This document shows positions 17,209-26,493 of a stretch of 64,000 bases of DNA, in pieces (positions within the stretch are counted from its first letter, which is position 1; each line of letters opens with the position of its first letter). The stretch comes from Burkholderiaceae bacterium (GTDB lineage: Bacteria > Pseudomonadota > Gammaproteobacteria > Burkholderiales > Burkholderiaceae_C). The DNA lies in the NCBI GenBank assembly GCA_024235895.1, contig JACKLM010000006.1:62001-126000 (forward strand), given 5' to 3'. The notes under the pieces were generated by a model. The model did no database searches. It was not told where the DNA came from and was given only the letters and a program-made list of their open reading frames with translations. Both the position numbers and the translations under genes were made by a program.

Positions 17209-17309
17209 GGGTCGTTCGTGGGGCGTCGGGACGACGGCTGCTGTCTGCAAGAACCATATTGTCCGCTACAACGCGGCCCTTTGCCCGCGCCGGCCGGCGG
17301 TGGCCGGCG

Positions 17310-18347
17310 TCAGCGGTAGCGAGGCAGCATCGCCTCCAGTGGGAGAGGCGCGATGCGCGAGGCCATGCCGGCGCAGCCGAAGGCGTCGAAGCGCTGCTCG
17401 CAGATGCCGCGCGCGGCCTTGCGCGCGGCCGCCAGCGCCTTGCGCGGGTCGAACTCCGACGGCTGCTCGGCGAAGAGCTTGCGCATCGCGCCCGTCATCG
17501 CGAGCCGGATGTCGGTATCGATATTGACCTTGCGCACGCCGCTGGCGATGCCGCGGCGGATCTCCTCGACCGGCACGCCGTAGGTCGGCTTGATGTCGCC
17601 GCCGTACTGCCGGATGATCGTCAGCCACTCCTGCGGCACGCTCGACGAGCCGTGCATCACGAGGTGGATGTCGGGCACCGCGGCGTGGATCGCGGCGATG
17701 CGGTCGATGGCGAGGATGTCGCCGGTGGGCTCGCGGGTGAACTTGTAGGCGCCGTGGCTGGTGCCGATCGCGATGGCAAGCGCGTCGACGCCGGTGGCGG
17801 CGACGAAGGCGCGCGCCTCGTCGGGGTCGGTCAGCAGCTGGTCGTGGCCGAGCTTGCCCTCGGCACCGACGCCGTCCTCCTCGCCCGCCTCGCCGGTCTC
17901 CAGCGAGCCCAGGCAGCCGAGCTCGCCCTCGACCGAGACGCCGACCGCATGCGCGATCTCGCACACCCGGCGCGTGACCTCGACGTTGTAGTCGTAGCCG
18001 GCCGGCGTCTTCGCGTCCTCGAGCAGCGAGCCATCCATCATCACGCTGGTGAACCCCGAGCGGATCGCCTGCACGCACACCGCCGGCGAAGCGCCGTGGT
18101 CCTGGTGCAGCACGACCGGGATCCCAGGGTGTGACTCGACCGCGGCCAGCACCATGTGGCGCAGGTAGGGCTCGCCGGCGTACTTGCGCGCGCCCGCCGA
18201 GGCCTGCAGGATGACCGGGCTGTCGGTCGCCTGCGCGGCCTCCATGATGGCCTGGATCTGCTCGAGGTTGTTGACGTTGAACGCCGGCACGCCGTAGCCA
18301 TGTTCGGCGGCGTGATCCAGCAGCTGGCGCAGGGCGATGAAGGCCAT
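17310..18347 (-). CDS. cbbA: Class II fructose-1,6/sedoheptulose-1,7-bisphosphate aldolase
   Basis: This 345-residue zinc aldolase joins dihydroxyacetone phosphate with glyceraldehyde 3-phosphate or erythrose 4-phosphate in the Calvin cycle and works reversibly in glycolysis. Metal and substrate motifs are visible: VLHQDHGAS near residue 80, the acidic [28 protein letters not shown] and the phosphate-binding NIDTDIR. Length and these motifs match the Calvin-type class II enzymes of proteobacteria. GAGGAA precedes the ATG. It is the last recognisable cbb gene of the operon, 62 bases after cbbY. It may be the only aldolase gene and serve both carbon fixation and central metabolism (fba is the general name). 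Confidence 0.93.
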   Translation of the reverse strand: MAFIALRQLLDHAAEHGYGVPAFNVNNLEQIQAIMEAAQATDSPVILQASAGARKYAGEPYLRHMVLAAVESHPGIPVVLHQDHGASPAVCVQAIRSGFTSVMMDGSLLEDAKTPAGYDYNVEVTRRVCEIAHAVGVSVEGELGCLGSLETGEAGEEDGVGAEGKLGHDQLLTDPDEARAFVAATGVDALAIAIGTSHGAYKFTREPTGDILAIDRIAAIHAAVPDIHLVMHGSSSVPQEWLTIIRQYGGDIKPTYGVPVEEIRRGIASGVRKVNIDTDIRLAMTGAMRKLFAEQPSEFDPRKALAAARKAARGICEQRFDAFGCAGMASRIAPLPLEAMLPRYR

Positions 18348-18409
18348 CGGGTGTTCCTCGGGGTTGGGGGTGGTAGCGTGGTCGGGTGCGACGGGTGTCG
18401 TGTCGCGCG

Positions 18410-19186
18410 TCAACCGAACTGCGAGACGATCTCCATCGCGTCGTGCCAGCCGACGAGGTCGTCCAGCCCGACGCGGCCGTCGTCGCCGCGCAGCGCCGGG
18501 TGCCAGCCTGCGCGCGTGTGCAGCCCGGGGCCGATCGCGATCGCACCGTCGACGCTGGCCTCGGCGAAGTAGGCGCTGCGGGTGACGACGACCGGCACCT
18601 CGGCGGCGCGCGCGGCAGCCACGCCGCCGGGTGAGTCCTCCAGCGCCAGCGCCTGCAGCGGCTGCAGCCCGAGCTGTGCCAGCGCGCGCTGGAAGACCTC
18701 GGGGTCGGGCTTCTTGCGCTGCACGTCCTCGCCGCAGACGACGGCGGCGAACCCGGCTCGCCAGTCGGCACCCAGGTGCACGCGAAGCAGCGCGTCGACA
18801 TTGCTGCGGCTGGTCGTCGTCGTGATCGCCAGCCGCACGCCGGCGGCGCGGCACTCGCGCATCAGCTCGGCCACGCCGGCGCGCAGCGGCAGCCGCGCGC
18901 TGCGAACTAGTTCGGCGTAGAAGCCGTTCTTCAGCGCGTGCAGCTCGCGTGCCAGTGCGTCGCGCTCGTCGGCGGTGGGCGGGGCATCGGCGCGCGTGGC
19001 GAGGTCGGCCATCAGCCGCTCGCGCCCGCCGGTGACCGCCAGCAGCTCGCCGTAGCGCGCCTCGTCCCAGCGCCAGGGCAGGCCGAGTGACTCGAAGGCC
19101 TGGTTGAAGGCGACGCGGTGGCCGTCGCGCTCGGTCTCGGCCAGCGTGCCGTCGACGTCCCACAGCAGGGCTAGCAGTCGCGTCAT
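18410..19186 (-). CDS. cbbY: HAD hydrolase CbbY-like
   Basis: The 258-residue protein has the HAD nucleophile motif [12 protein letters not shown] near the start, a helical cap, the threonine motif [10 protein letters not shown], and KKPDPEVF with [10 protein letters not shown] carrying the later catalytic residues. It closely fits CbbY, which dephosphorylates xylulose 1,5-bisphosphate, an inhibitory RuBisCO by-product. Its presence implies RuBisCO is encoded elsewhere in this genome. GAGGAA lies before the ATG at 19186. It is separated from cbbZ by about 150 bases in which I see nothing defined. Confidence 0.87.
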   Translation of the reverse strand: MTRLLALLWDVDGTLAETERDGHRVAFNQAFESLGLPWRWDEARYGELLAVTGGRERLMADLATRADAPPTADERDALARELHALKNGFYAELVRSARLPLRAGVAELMRECRAAGVRLAITTTTSRSNVDALLRVHLGADWRAGFAAVVCGEDVQRKKPDPEVFQRALAQLGLQPLQALALEDSPGGVAAARAAEVPVVVTRSAYFAEASVDGAIAIGPGLHTRAGWHPALRGDDGRVGLDDLVGWHDAMEIVSQFG

Positions 19187-19335
19187 CGGGATTCCTCTAG
19201 TGCGGCGCAGGGCACCGCGTTCGGCCGTGCGGCCGGTGCGCGGGCCGGGCGGGTGGGGCAGGCGGATCAGCGGGCGCCGCGCCCGCGCGGCGTACGCATC
19301 GTCCGCGGGGGGTGTCTGGCGCGGGGTCGGGGCGG

Positions 19336-20067
19336 TCACGCGGCGGCCTCCGCCTGCGGGGCGAGCAGCGCCGACAGGTCGTCGACGATGCGGTCCGGCG
19401 CGCAGTCCTGCAGCGGCTGGCCCATGTTGTAGCCGTACGGCAGCAGCCACACCGGCACGCCGGCGGCGCGCGCGGTGGCGACGTCGATGGCCGAATCGCC
19501 GACGAACAGCGCCCGCTCGGGCGTGATGCCAAAGGCGCGCAGGCAGCCCAGGACGCCCGCGGGGTCGGGCTTGCGCGTGGGCTGGGTATCGCCGCAGACG
19601 ATGCGGTCGAAGGCTTCGGCCAGGCCGTGCGCGGCGAGCACGCGGTCGGTGTAGCGGTGCTCCTTGTTGGTCACGATCGCCAGCCGCACGCCGCCCGCAC
19701 GCAGCGCCGCCAGCGTCTCGCGCACCGCCGGGTAGACGCGGCTGCGGGTGCCGCAGCGCTCGGCGTAGAAGCGGTCGTAGACGCCTCCGATGACCGCCAG
19801 CCGCGGGCTGGCGCGAACCTCGTCGACGCTCGTCCCGCTGGCGCGCGCGACCGCGTGCACGAGCAGCGCGCCGGTGCCGTGGCCGATCCAGCGCGCGACC
19901 TGATCCTCGTCGACCGGCGGCCAGCCGAAGTGGCGCAGCGTGTCGCCGACGGCGTCGGCGATCTCGGGCGCGGTCTCGACCAGGGTGCCGTCGAGGTCGA
20001 ACAGGACGAGGTCGAAGGCGCGGCCCGGTGCCGCGCCGGCGTGGCCGGGGAAGCCGCCCGGTCTCAC
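19336..20067 (-). CDS. cbbZ: Phosphoglycolate phosphatase
   Basis: This 243-residue HAD phosphatase hydrolyses 2-phosphoglycolate, the product of RuBisCO oxygenation, and starts the photorespiratory salvage route. The nucleophile motif is [12 protein letters not shown]; later motifs are [16 protein letters not shown] and [12 protein letters not shown]. The GTG start overlaps the tkt stop (GTGA), so it is translationally coupled to transketolase. The short N-terminal extension before the motif is unremarkable. Gph is the general name; cbbZ is justified by operon context. Confidence 0.9.
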   Translation of the reverse strand: MRPGGFPGHAGAAPGRAFDLVLFDLDGTLVETAPEIADAVGDTLRHFGWPPVDEDQVARWIGHGTGALLVHAVARASGTSVDEVRASPRLAVIGGVYDRFYAERCGTRSRVYPAVRETLAALRAGGVRLAIVTNKEHRYTDRVLAAHGLAEAFDRIVCGDTQPTRKPDPAGVLGCLRAFGITPERALFVGDSAIDVATARAAGVPVWLLPYGYNMGQPLQDCAPDRIVDDLSALLAPQAEAAA

Positions 20068-22088
20068 GCCGCGAGCACGCCGCGCACGGCGTCGGCGACA
20101 TGCGCCGCGGTCAATCCGAAATGCGCGTACAGATCCTTGGCCGGCGCCGATTCGCCGAAGGTCGCCACGCCGACGACGGCGCCGCGGCGGCCGACATACT
20201 TGCGCCAGAAGTCAGGGTGCGCGGCCTCGACCGCGACCGCCGGCAGCGCCAGCGGCAGCACGGCGTCGCGCCACGCCGCATCCTGGCGGTCGAAGACGGT
20301 CGTGCTCGGCATCGAGACGACGCGCACCGCGATGCCGTCCGCAGCCAGCCTGTCGCGCGCCGCGAGCGCGATCTCGACCTCGCTGCCGGTGGCGACGATC
20401 AGCGCGCGCGCGCCGTCGGCATCGGCCAGCACGTAGCCGCCGCGCCGGATCTCGGTCGCGCGCGCCGCGTCGGCGACGACGCGCGGCAGGTTCTGGCGCG
20501 ACAGCGCGAGCGCCGTCGGGCCGTCGCGGCGCTCGACCGCGCAGGCCCAGGCGACCGCGGTCTCCAGCGCATCGGCCGGGCGCCAGAGGTCGAGGTTCGG
20601 GATCAGGCGCAAGCTGGGCACATGCTCGATCGACTGGTGCGTCGGCCCGTCCTCGCCGAGCCCGATCGAGTCGTGGGTGAAGACATGGACGACGCGCTGC
20701 TTCATCAGCGCGGCCATGCGGACCGCATTGCGGCTGTAGTCGCTGAAGGTCAGGAAGGTGCCGCCGTAGGGCAGCAGCCCGCCGTGCAGCGCCATGCCGT
20801 TCATCATCGCGGCCATGCCGAACTCGCGCACGCCGTAGCTCAGGTGGTTGCCGGCCTGGTCGCGCCCGGCGCGGGTGCAGCCCTTGAAGTTGGTCAGGTT
20901 CGATCCGGTGAGGTCGGCGCTGCCGCCGAAGAACTCGGGCAGCAGCGGCGCCAGCGCGTCGAGCGCGAGCTGGCTCGCCTTGCGCGTCGCGACCGGCTCG
21001 GCGCGGTCGGCGGCGGCGGCGAAGACGCGCGGGAGCTTCGCATCCCAGTCCGCCGGCAGCGCGCCGGCGACGCGGCGCTCGAACTCGGCCGCCGCCGCGG
21101 GGTGGGCGGTGCGGTAGGCGTCGAAGCGGCGGCGCCAATCGCTGCGCGCGCGCTCGCCGCTGCCGCGCGCGTCCCACGCGGCGGCGACCTCGGCCGGGAC
21201 CTCGAACGGTGCGGCGGTCCAGCCCAGCGCCTCGCGCGTGGCGGCGATCTCGGCCGCGCCCAGCGGCGCGCCGTGCACGTCGTGCGTTCCGGCCTTGGTC
21301 GGTGCGCCGCGGCCGATCTCGGTCTTGCAGGCGATCAGCGTCGGCCGGCCGTCAGGGCGCAGCGCCTGCGCGCGCGCGGCGGCGATCGCGGCGTCGACGG
21401 CGTCGACATCGTGGCCGTCGACCGCGCGCACGACGCGCCAGCCGCAGGCCTCGAAGCGCGCCGGCGTGTCGTCGGCGAACCAGCCCTGCACATGGCCGTC
21501 GATCGAGATCCCGTTGTCGTCGTACAGCACGATCAGCCGCGCCAGCCGCAGCGTGCCGGCGAGCGAGACGACCTCGTGGCTGATGCCCTCCATCAGGCAG
21601 CCGTCGCCGACGAAGGCGTAGGTGAAGTGGTCGACGATCGCGTGGCCGTCGCGGTTGAACTCGGCCGCCAGCAGCCGCTCGGCCAGCGCCATGCCGACCG
21701 CATTCGCCAGCCCCTGGCCGAGCGGGCCGGTGGTGGTCTCGACCCCGGGGGTGACGCCGACCTCGGGGTGGCCCGGGGTCTTGCTGTGCAGCTGGCGGAA
21801 GGCGCGCAGCTCGCTCGTCGGCAGCTCGTAGCCACTCAGGTGCAGCAGCGCGTACAGCAGCATCGACGCGTGGCCGTTGGACAGCACGAAGCGGTCGCGG
21901 TCGGCCCAGTGCGGGTCGGCCGGGTCGTGCTTCAGGTGCCGTCCCCACAGCGCGACCGCCATCTCGGCCATGCCCATCGGCGCGCCGGGGTGGCCCGATC
22001 GGGCGTGCTCGACGGCGTCGGCGGCCAGGATGCGGACTGCATCGGCCATGCGGCGGGTGTCGGCCGCCTTCGTGCCGGCCGCGCTCAC
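20064..22088 (-). CDS. cbbT: Transketolase
   Basis: The 674-residue thiamine diphosphate enzyme transfers two-carbon units in ribulose 5-phosphate regeneration. The TPP motif [18 protein letters not shown] starts near residue 150. Early substrate motifs [15 protein letters not shown] and [14 protein letters not shown] are present, as is the pyrimidine-binding region [15 protein letters not shown] with its His. Length is normal for the family. The GTG start overlaps the phosphoribulokinase stop by four bases and its own stop overlaps cbbZ in the same way. This tight packing marks a co-translated Calvin-cycle block. tktA would be the generic name. Confidence 0.94.
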   Translation of the reverse strand: MSAAGTKAADTRRMADAVRILAADAVEHARSGHPGAPMGMAEMAVALWGRHLKHDPADPHWADRDRFVLSNGHASMLLYALLHLSGYELPTSELRAFRQLHSKTPGHPEVGVTPGVETTTGPLGQGLANAVGMALAERLLAAEFNRDGHAIVDHFTYAFVGDGCLMEGISHEVVSLAGTLRLARLIVLYDDNGISIDGHVQGWFADDTPARFEACGWRVVRAVDGHDVDAVDAAIAAARAQALRPDGRPTLIACKTEIGRGAPTKAGTHDVHGAPLGAAEIAATREALGWTAAPFEVPAEVAAAWDARGSGERARSDWRRRFDAYRTAHPAAAAEFERRVAGALPADWDAKLPRVFAAAADRAEPVATRKASQLALDALAPLLPEFFGGSADLTGSNLTNFKGCTRAGRDQAGNHLSYGVREFGMAAMMNGMALHGGLLPYGGTFLTFSDYSRNAVRMAALMKQRVVHVFTHDSIGLGEDGPTHQSIEHVPSLRLIPNLDLWRPADALETAVAWACAVERRDGPTALALSRQNLPRVVADAARATEIRRGGYVLADADGARALIVATGSEVEIALAARDRLAADGIAVRVVSMPSTTVFDRQDAAWRDAVLPLALPAVAVEAAHPDFWRKYVGRRGAVVGVATFGESAPAKDLYAHFGLTAAHVADAVRGVLAA

Positions 22089-22969
22089 AGCGCCCCCAGC
22101 GCGCGCCGGCGCCGCTCCATCATGCGCCAGATGAAGGGCGTGAAGATCAGCTGCATCGCCAGCTCCATCTTGCCGCCAGGGACGACGATGGTGTTGGCAC
22201 GGCTCATCCACGAGCGGTCGATCATGCCCAGCAGGTAGGGGAAGTCGATCCCCTTGGGGTTGGAGAATCGGATCACGCAGATGCTCTCCGACGACGACGG
22301 GATGTCGCGCGCGATGAAAGGGTTGGAGGTGTCGACGGCCGGCACGCGCTGGAAGTTGACGTGCGTGCGCCCGAACTGCGGAACGATGTAGTTCACGTAG
22401 TCGGGCATGCGGCGCAGGATGGTGTCGGTCACCGCCTCGGTGCTGTAGCCGCGCACGTTCTTGTCGCGCCACAGCTTCTGGATCCACTCGAGGTTGATCA
22501 CCGGCACGACGCCGATCAGCAGGTCCGGGTAGCGCGCGATATCGACCTGCGGCGTGACGACGGCGCCGTGCAGCCCCTCGTAGAACAGCATGTCCGTGCC
22601 CTCGGGCAGTTCCTCCCAGGGCGTGAAGGTGCCGGGATCCTGGCCGTAGGGCGCGGCCTCGACCGGGTCGTGCAGGTACTTGCGGCGCTTGCCGGTCCCG
22701 GTCTCGCTGTAGTCGCGGAACAGGGTCTCCAGCTCCGGGAACAGGTTGTTGTCGGGGCCGAAGTGGCTGAAGTGCTTGTCGCCGGCCTTCTCGGCCTCGG
22801 CCTGGCGCTCGCGCATCTCCTTGCGGTCGTAGCGATGGAAGCTGTCGCCCTCGATGACGGCGGCGGTGACACCCTCGCGGCGGAAGATCTGCTCGAAGGT
22901 GCGCGTCACCGACGAGGTGCCGGCGCCGGACGATCCGGTGATGGCGATGATGGGGTGGCGTTCGGACAT
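22085..22969 (-). CDS. cbbP: Phosphoribulokinase
   Basis: The 294-residue kinase phosphorylates ribulose 5-phosphate to ribulose 1,5-bisphosphate, the step unique to the Calvin cycle. The P-loop GSSGAGTSS is near residue 12, and acidic [10 protein letters not shown] and FYEGLHGAV follow as in the proteobacterial octameric enzyme. The length matches the bacterial class I type rather than the longer plant type. GAGGA lies before the ATG at 22969. It sits 29 bases after the bisphosphatase gene and overlaps transketolase, so expression should follow CbbR. Confidence 0.94.
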   Translation of the reverse strand: MSERHPIIAITGSSGAGTSSVTRTFEQIFRREGVTAAVIEGDSFHRYDRKEMRERQAEAEKAGDKHFSHFGPDNNLFPELETLFRDYSETGTGKRRKYLHDPVEAAPYGQDPGTFTPWEELPEGTDMLFYEGLHGAVVTPQVDIARYPDLLIGVVPVINLEWIQKLWRDKNVRGYSTEAVTDTILRRMPDYVNYIVPQFGRTHVNFQRVPAVDTSNPFIARDIPSSSESICVIRFSNPKGIDFPYLLGMIDRSWMSRANTIVVPGGKMELAMQLIFTPFIWRMMERRRRALGAL

Positions 22970-22998
22970 GGCGGCGGGTCCTCGTCGGCAGGGGGCGG

Positions 22999-24156
22999 TC
23001 AGTCGCGGAACAGGCTGCGCTCGGCGAACAGCGGTGCCGGCGCCTCGCGGGCGGAGGGCTCGGCGTGGTAGCGCTCGATGCGCTCGACCTCGTGGCGCGA
23101 GCCCAGGACCAGCCCGATGCGCTGGTGCAGCGCGGTCGGCTTGACGCCCAGCACCGGCTGGCGCCCGGTGCTCGCGCGTCCGCCGGCCTGCTCGACGACG
23201 AATCCGATCGGGTTGGCCTCGTACAGCAGCCGCAGCCGGCCGGCGTTGAGCGTCTCCGCCGCGGCGTGGCCGTTGCCGCTGCGCGGCGCGCTGGAGCCTG
23301 CAGCAGGCGGTGCCGGAGGCGCGGTCATGCGGCTGTCGCGTGGGTACAGGAAGACGCCGCCACGCATCAGGATGCGGTGCGCCTCGGCGACCATCGACGC
23401 GATCCAGCGCATGTTGAAGTCCTTGCCGCGCGGACCGCTCGCGCCCGCCAGGCACTCGTCGACATAGCGCTTGACCGGAGGCTCCCAGAAGCGGCTGTTG
23501 CTGGTGTTGATGGCGAACTCGCGCGTGTCGGCCGGGATGCGGATGTCGGGGTGGGTGAGCTTGAACTCGCCGAGGTCCGGGTCCAGCGTGAAGCCGGCCA
23601 CGCCGTCGCCGACCGTCAGCACCAGCATCGTCACCGGGCCATAGATCGCATAGCCGGCGGCCACCTGGGTCGCGCCGGGCTGCAGGAAGTCGGCCTCGAC
23701 GGCGTCGCGGCCGGTGTCGACGAGCTCGTCGGGCGCGCGCAGGATCGAGAAGATCGTCCCGACCGAGACGTTGACGTCGATATTGCTGCTGCCGTCCAGC
23801 GGGTCGAAGACGAGCAGGTACTTGCCGCGCGCGTAGGGCCGCGGGATCTGGTACGGCTGCTCCATCTCCTCCGACGCCATCCCGGCCACGTGGCCCGACC
23901 ACTCGCTCTGGCGGATCAGCATCTCGTTGCTGATGACGTCCAGCGGCTTCTGCTCCTCGCCCTGGACGTTGGTCGCGCCGGCGGCGGCCGACTCCGGCAC
24001 CCGCGCGAGCGACCCGAGCGCGACCTGGCGCGCGATCGCCTTGCAGGCGATCGAGACGTCGAGGATCAGCGCATTGAGCTCGCCGCTGGCCTGCGGAAAA
24101 CGCCGGCGCTGCTCGATCAGGTACTGGGTCAGCGTGCGCTTCTTGGACAGTGGCAT
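22999..24156 (-). CDS. cbbF: Class I fructose-1,6-bisphosphatase with a low-complexity insertion
   Basis: This 385-residue metal-dependent phosphatase makes fructose 6-phosphate (and often sedoheptulose 7-phosphate) for the Calvin cycle. The metal site [12 protein letters not shown], the substrate loop [11 protein letters not shown] and the end motif [10 protein letters not shown] are present. Between the last two is an Ala/Pro/Gly-rich stretch of roughly 25 residues (about 277-303) where the family usually has a short linker. It is the first gene of the operon, transcribed away from cbbR across a 98-base AT-richer region. CbbR is expected to activate it. Confidence 0.92.
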   Translation of the reverse strand: MPLSKKRTLTQYLIEQRRRFPQASGELNALILDVSIACKAIARQVALGSLARVPESAAAGATNVQGEEQKPLDVISNEMLIRQSEWSGHVAGMASEEMEQPYQIPRPYARGKYLLVFDPLDGSSNIDVNVSVGTIFSILRAPDELVDTGRDAVEADFLQPGATQVAAGYAIYGPVTMLVLTVGDGVAGFTLDPDLGEFKLTHPDIRIPADTREFAINTSNSRFWEPPVKRYVDECLAGASGPRGKDFNMRWIASMVAEAHRILMRGGVFLYPRDSRMTAPPAPPAAGSSAPRSGNGHAAAETLNAGRLRLLYEANPIGFVVEQAGGRASTGRQPVLGVKPTALHQRIGLVLGSRHEVERIERYHAEPSAREAPAPLFAERSLFRD

Positions 24157-24214
24157 CGGGGTTCTCCGACGGCGGGTGGGGTCGCGGTCAATGTAAGCAG
24201 CGACGGAAATAAGG

Positions 24215-24233
24215 TAAATTCACAAATCGTTTA
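24215..24233. promoter_or_regulatory. Probable CbbR-binding region between cbbF and cbbR
   Basis: TAAA at 24215-24218 and TTTA at 24230-24233 form an inverted repeat with an 11-base spacer in a conspicuously AT-rich patch between two divergent genes. Flanking near-direct repeats start with TAAGCA at 24194 and 24242. LysR-type CbbR proteins bind T-rich dyads in this position. The exact protected bases cannot be set by eye. Confidence 0.5.
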
Positions 24234-24254
24234 TCGATGCTTAAGCAACGCTGA

Positions 24255-25250
24255 ATGAACAATGTGACTCTGCGCCAGCTTCGCGTCTTTGCCGAGGTTG
24301 CGAGGCGGCTGAGCTTCGTTCGCGCCGCCGAAGCCTTGCACCTGACGCCGCCGGCGGTGACGATGCAGGTCAAGGAGCTGGAAGCCCAAGTCGGGCTGCC
24401 GCTGTTCGACCGCGAGGGGCGCAAGGTCTCGCTGACCACCGCGGGCGAGTACATGCTGCTGCACGCACGCCGCGTGCTGGCGGCATTGAAAGAGGCCGGT
24501 GACGCGATGGCGCGGCTCAAGCACGTCGAGGCCGGGGCGCTGGACGTCGGGCTGGTCAGCACGGCCAAGTATTTCGTGCCGCGGCTGCTGGCGCGATTCC
24601 GCGAGGAGCACCCGGGCATCGAGCTGCGGATGCAGGTGTCGCAGAACCGCGAGCAGCTGCTCGCGCTGCTGCGCGGCGGCGAGATCGACCTGGCGGTGAT
24701 GGGGCGGCCACCGCGCGAGCTGGGCGCGCGCGCCGAGCCCTTCGCGCCGCACCCGCAGGTCTTCGTCGCCCCGCCCGGGCATCCTCTGCTGCAGCGCGCG
24801 CCGGTGCCGCCGGCCTGGCTCGAGTCCGAGCCGCTGATCGTGCGCGAGATCGGCTCCGGCACGCGCCGGGCGATGGAGGATTTTCTCGACCGCCACCACG
24901 TCCACCCGCATGTCGCGATGGAGATGCCGAGCAACGAGAGCATCAAGCAGGCGGTGATGGCTGGCATGGGGCTGAGCTTCCTGTCGCTGCACACGATCGG
25001 GCTCGAGCTGGCCGGCGGGCTGATCCGCATCCTTCCAGTCGACGGGGCGCCGGTGGTGCGGACCTGGAATGTCGTCCACCTGGCGGGGCGCACGCTGTCG
25101 CCGGCGGCCGAGGCGCTGCGCTACTTCGTCCTCGAGCATGCCAACGCGCTGCTGGCGCGCGAGTTCGAGGCCGCCGCGATCGCCGCCGGGCTGGACGAGG
25201 CCGCGTCCGCGCCGGCCACGGAACCCGCGCGAGCGGCGGGGGTCGGATGA
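24255..25250 (+). CDS. cbbR: LysR-type transcriptional regulator CbbR
   Basis: The 331-residue protein has a LysR-type helix-turn-helix in residues 1-60 (MNNVTLRQLRVFAEVARR onward, then AAEALHLTPPAVTMQVKELE) and a periplasmic-binding-protein-like effector domain after residue 90. It is divergent from the cbb operon, the classic arrangement of the Calvin-cycle activator, which senses metabolites such as RuBP, PEP or NADPH in other species. The C-terminal tail is Ala-rich and a little longer than usual. The start lies about 20 bases from the putative operator, consistent with autoregulation. Confidence 0.92.
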   Translation: MNNVTLRQLRVFAEVARRLSFVRAAEALHLTPPAVTMQVKELEAQVGLPLFDREGRKVSLTTAGEYMLLHARRVLAALKEAGDAMARLKHVEAGALDVGLVSTAKYFVPRLLARFREEHPGIELRMQVSQNREQLLALLRGGEIDLAVMGRPPRELGARAEPFAPHPQVFVAPPGHPLLQRAPVPPAWLESEPLIVREIGSGTRRAMEDFLDRHHVHPHVAMEMPSNESIKQAVMAGMGLSFLSLHTIGLELAGGLIRILPVDGAPVVRTWNVVHLAGRTLSPAAEALRYFVLEHANALLAREFEAAAIAAGLDEAASAPATEPARAAGVG

Positions 25251-25347
25251 GGCGTCGACGCTGCGGGCTCGACGGCCCGGTACGATCGTCGCCTGCTGAC
25301 CATCCACGTTTGCGAAGACCGCGAGATCCGCGAAGAGGAAGCCTCCG

Positions 25348-26340
25348 ATGAAGTCCTGGTTGATCGCCCTCCTGATCGCGTCCGTGCCGCTGACGCTGAT
25401 GCCGACGCTGGCCGAAGCCAAGCGCTTCGGCGGCGGCAAGTCGTTCGGCATGCAGCGCAGCACGGTGCCGCCGCAACGCGCACCCGAGGCGCCGCGACCC
25501 GCGCAGCCTCCGGCGACCAACCCGGCGCAACCCGCCAATGCCGCGGCCCCCGCCGCGGGGGCGGCGGGCGCCGCCGCCGCGGGTTCCCGCTCCTGGCTGG
25601 GGCCGGTGGCGGGGCTGGCCGCAGGGCTGGGGCTGGTGGCGCTGATGAGCCACCTGGGGCTGGGCGAGGAACTGGCCAGCTTCGTCCTGCTGGCGCTGCT
25701 GGCGATGGTTGCGGTCGTCGTCGTGCGCTTGCTGATGCGGCGCGGCGCTGCACCGTCGCGCCCGGCCCTGGCGTCGGCCGCGGGCCCGGCACCGTCCTGG
25801 CGCGAGGCGGCGGCGCAGGGGCCCGGGCAGCGCGCGGAGCAGGGCGGCGGTCTCGCCGGGGTGGCCACCCCGGCGGTCGGCTCCGCGCTGCGGCCGCGGC
25901 TGGCGGTCGCGGGGGTCGAGGCCGAGGACGCAGCCCCCACAGGCGCGGCGCCGCGCGAGCTGCCCCCGGGCTTCGACGCCGCGGAGTTCGAGCGCGTCGC
26001 GCGCGCGATCTTCATCCGCATGCAGACCGCCTATGACGCAGGCGACCTGGACGACCTGCGCCAGTTCACGACGCCCGAAGTCTTCGCCGAACTGCGGCTG
26101 CAACTGCAGGAGCGCGGCAATGTCGCGCAGCACACCGATGTCGCCGAGGTGCGTGCCGAGGTGATCGAGGTCGCCGAGGACGACGGCCGGCAGATCGTCA
26201 GCGTGCGCTACCACGGCCGCGTGGCCGAGGAAACCGGCGCGCCGGCCGAGCCCTTCGACGAGGTCTGGCATCTTGTGCGGCCTGTGGACGGTGGCCGCGG
26301 CTGGGCGATCGCCGGGGTGCAGCAGCTCGAGCGCACCTGA
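25348..26340 (+). CDS. Tim44-domain protein
   Basis: The 330-residue protein starts with a signal peptide or anchor (residues 1-24, ending near LAEAKR), followed by a Gly/Pro/Ala-rich low-complexity segment and two hydrophobic stretches around 85-100 and 112-130. The C-terminal Tim44-like domain begins near FDAAEFERVARAIFIRMQTAYD. In mitochondria this domain tethers Hsp70 to the import channel. In bacteria such proteins are membrane-associated and largely of unknown role. GAGGAAG precedes the ATG. It stands alone, 97 bases after cbbR, and there is no sign it joins the cbb regulon. Confidence 0.85.
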   Translation: MKSWLIALLIASVPLTLMPTLAEAKRFGGGKSFGMQRSTVPPQRAPEAPRPAQPPATNPAQPANAAAPAAGAAGAAAAGSRSWLGPVAGLAAGLGLVALMSHLGLGEELASFVLLALLAMVAVVVVRLLMRRGAAPSRPALASAAGPAPSWREAAAQGPGQRAEQGGGLAGVATPAVGSALRPRLAVAGVEAEDAAPTGAAPRELPPGFDAAEFERVARAIFIRMQTAYDAGDLDDLRQFTTPEVFAELRLQLQERGNVAQHTDVAEVRAEVIEVAEDDGRQIVSVRYHGRVAEETGAPAEPFDEVWHLVRPVDGGRGWAIAGVQQLERT

Positions 26341-26397
26341 GGTTGCCGAAGCCTGGGGTTCTGCCCGGGCCGACCCCGTCGGGGCCGAGAGAAGCCG

Positions 26398-26414
26398 GGA
26401 GGCGGTTCGCCTCC
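26398..26414 (+). terminator. Hairpin after the Tim44-like gene
   Basis: GGAGGCG (26398-26404) and CGCCTCC (26408-26414) form a 7-bp stem with loop GTT, about 60 bases after the stop. No T-run follows, so it may be only a transcript-end stabiliser. Confidence 0.35.
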
Positions 26415-26493
26415 TCGGGATCCCCAGCCGCCGCTTCGCGTCGGGCGCAGCGTGGCCTCTACACTGGGGGCTCGCCTGGACGCCCCCCTCCCG

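Noticed and set aside
16957..17250. Small CxxCH protein as a cytochrome c
   Set aside because: No signal peptide, and a second CxxC pair spaced as in zinc ribbons.
26452..26493. Upstream start for the acyl-CoA synthetase
   Set aside because: The additional 14 residues are unconserved and have no better ribosome binding site than ATG 26494.
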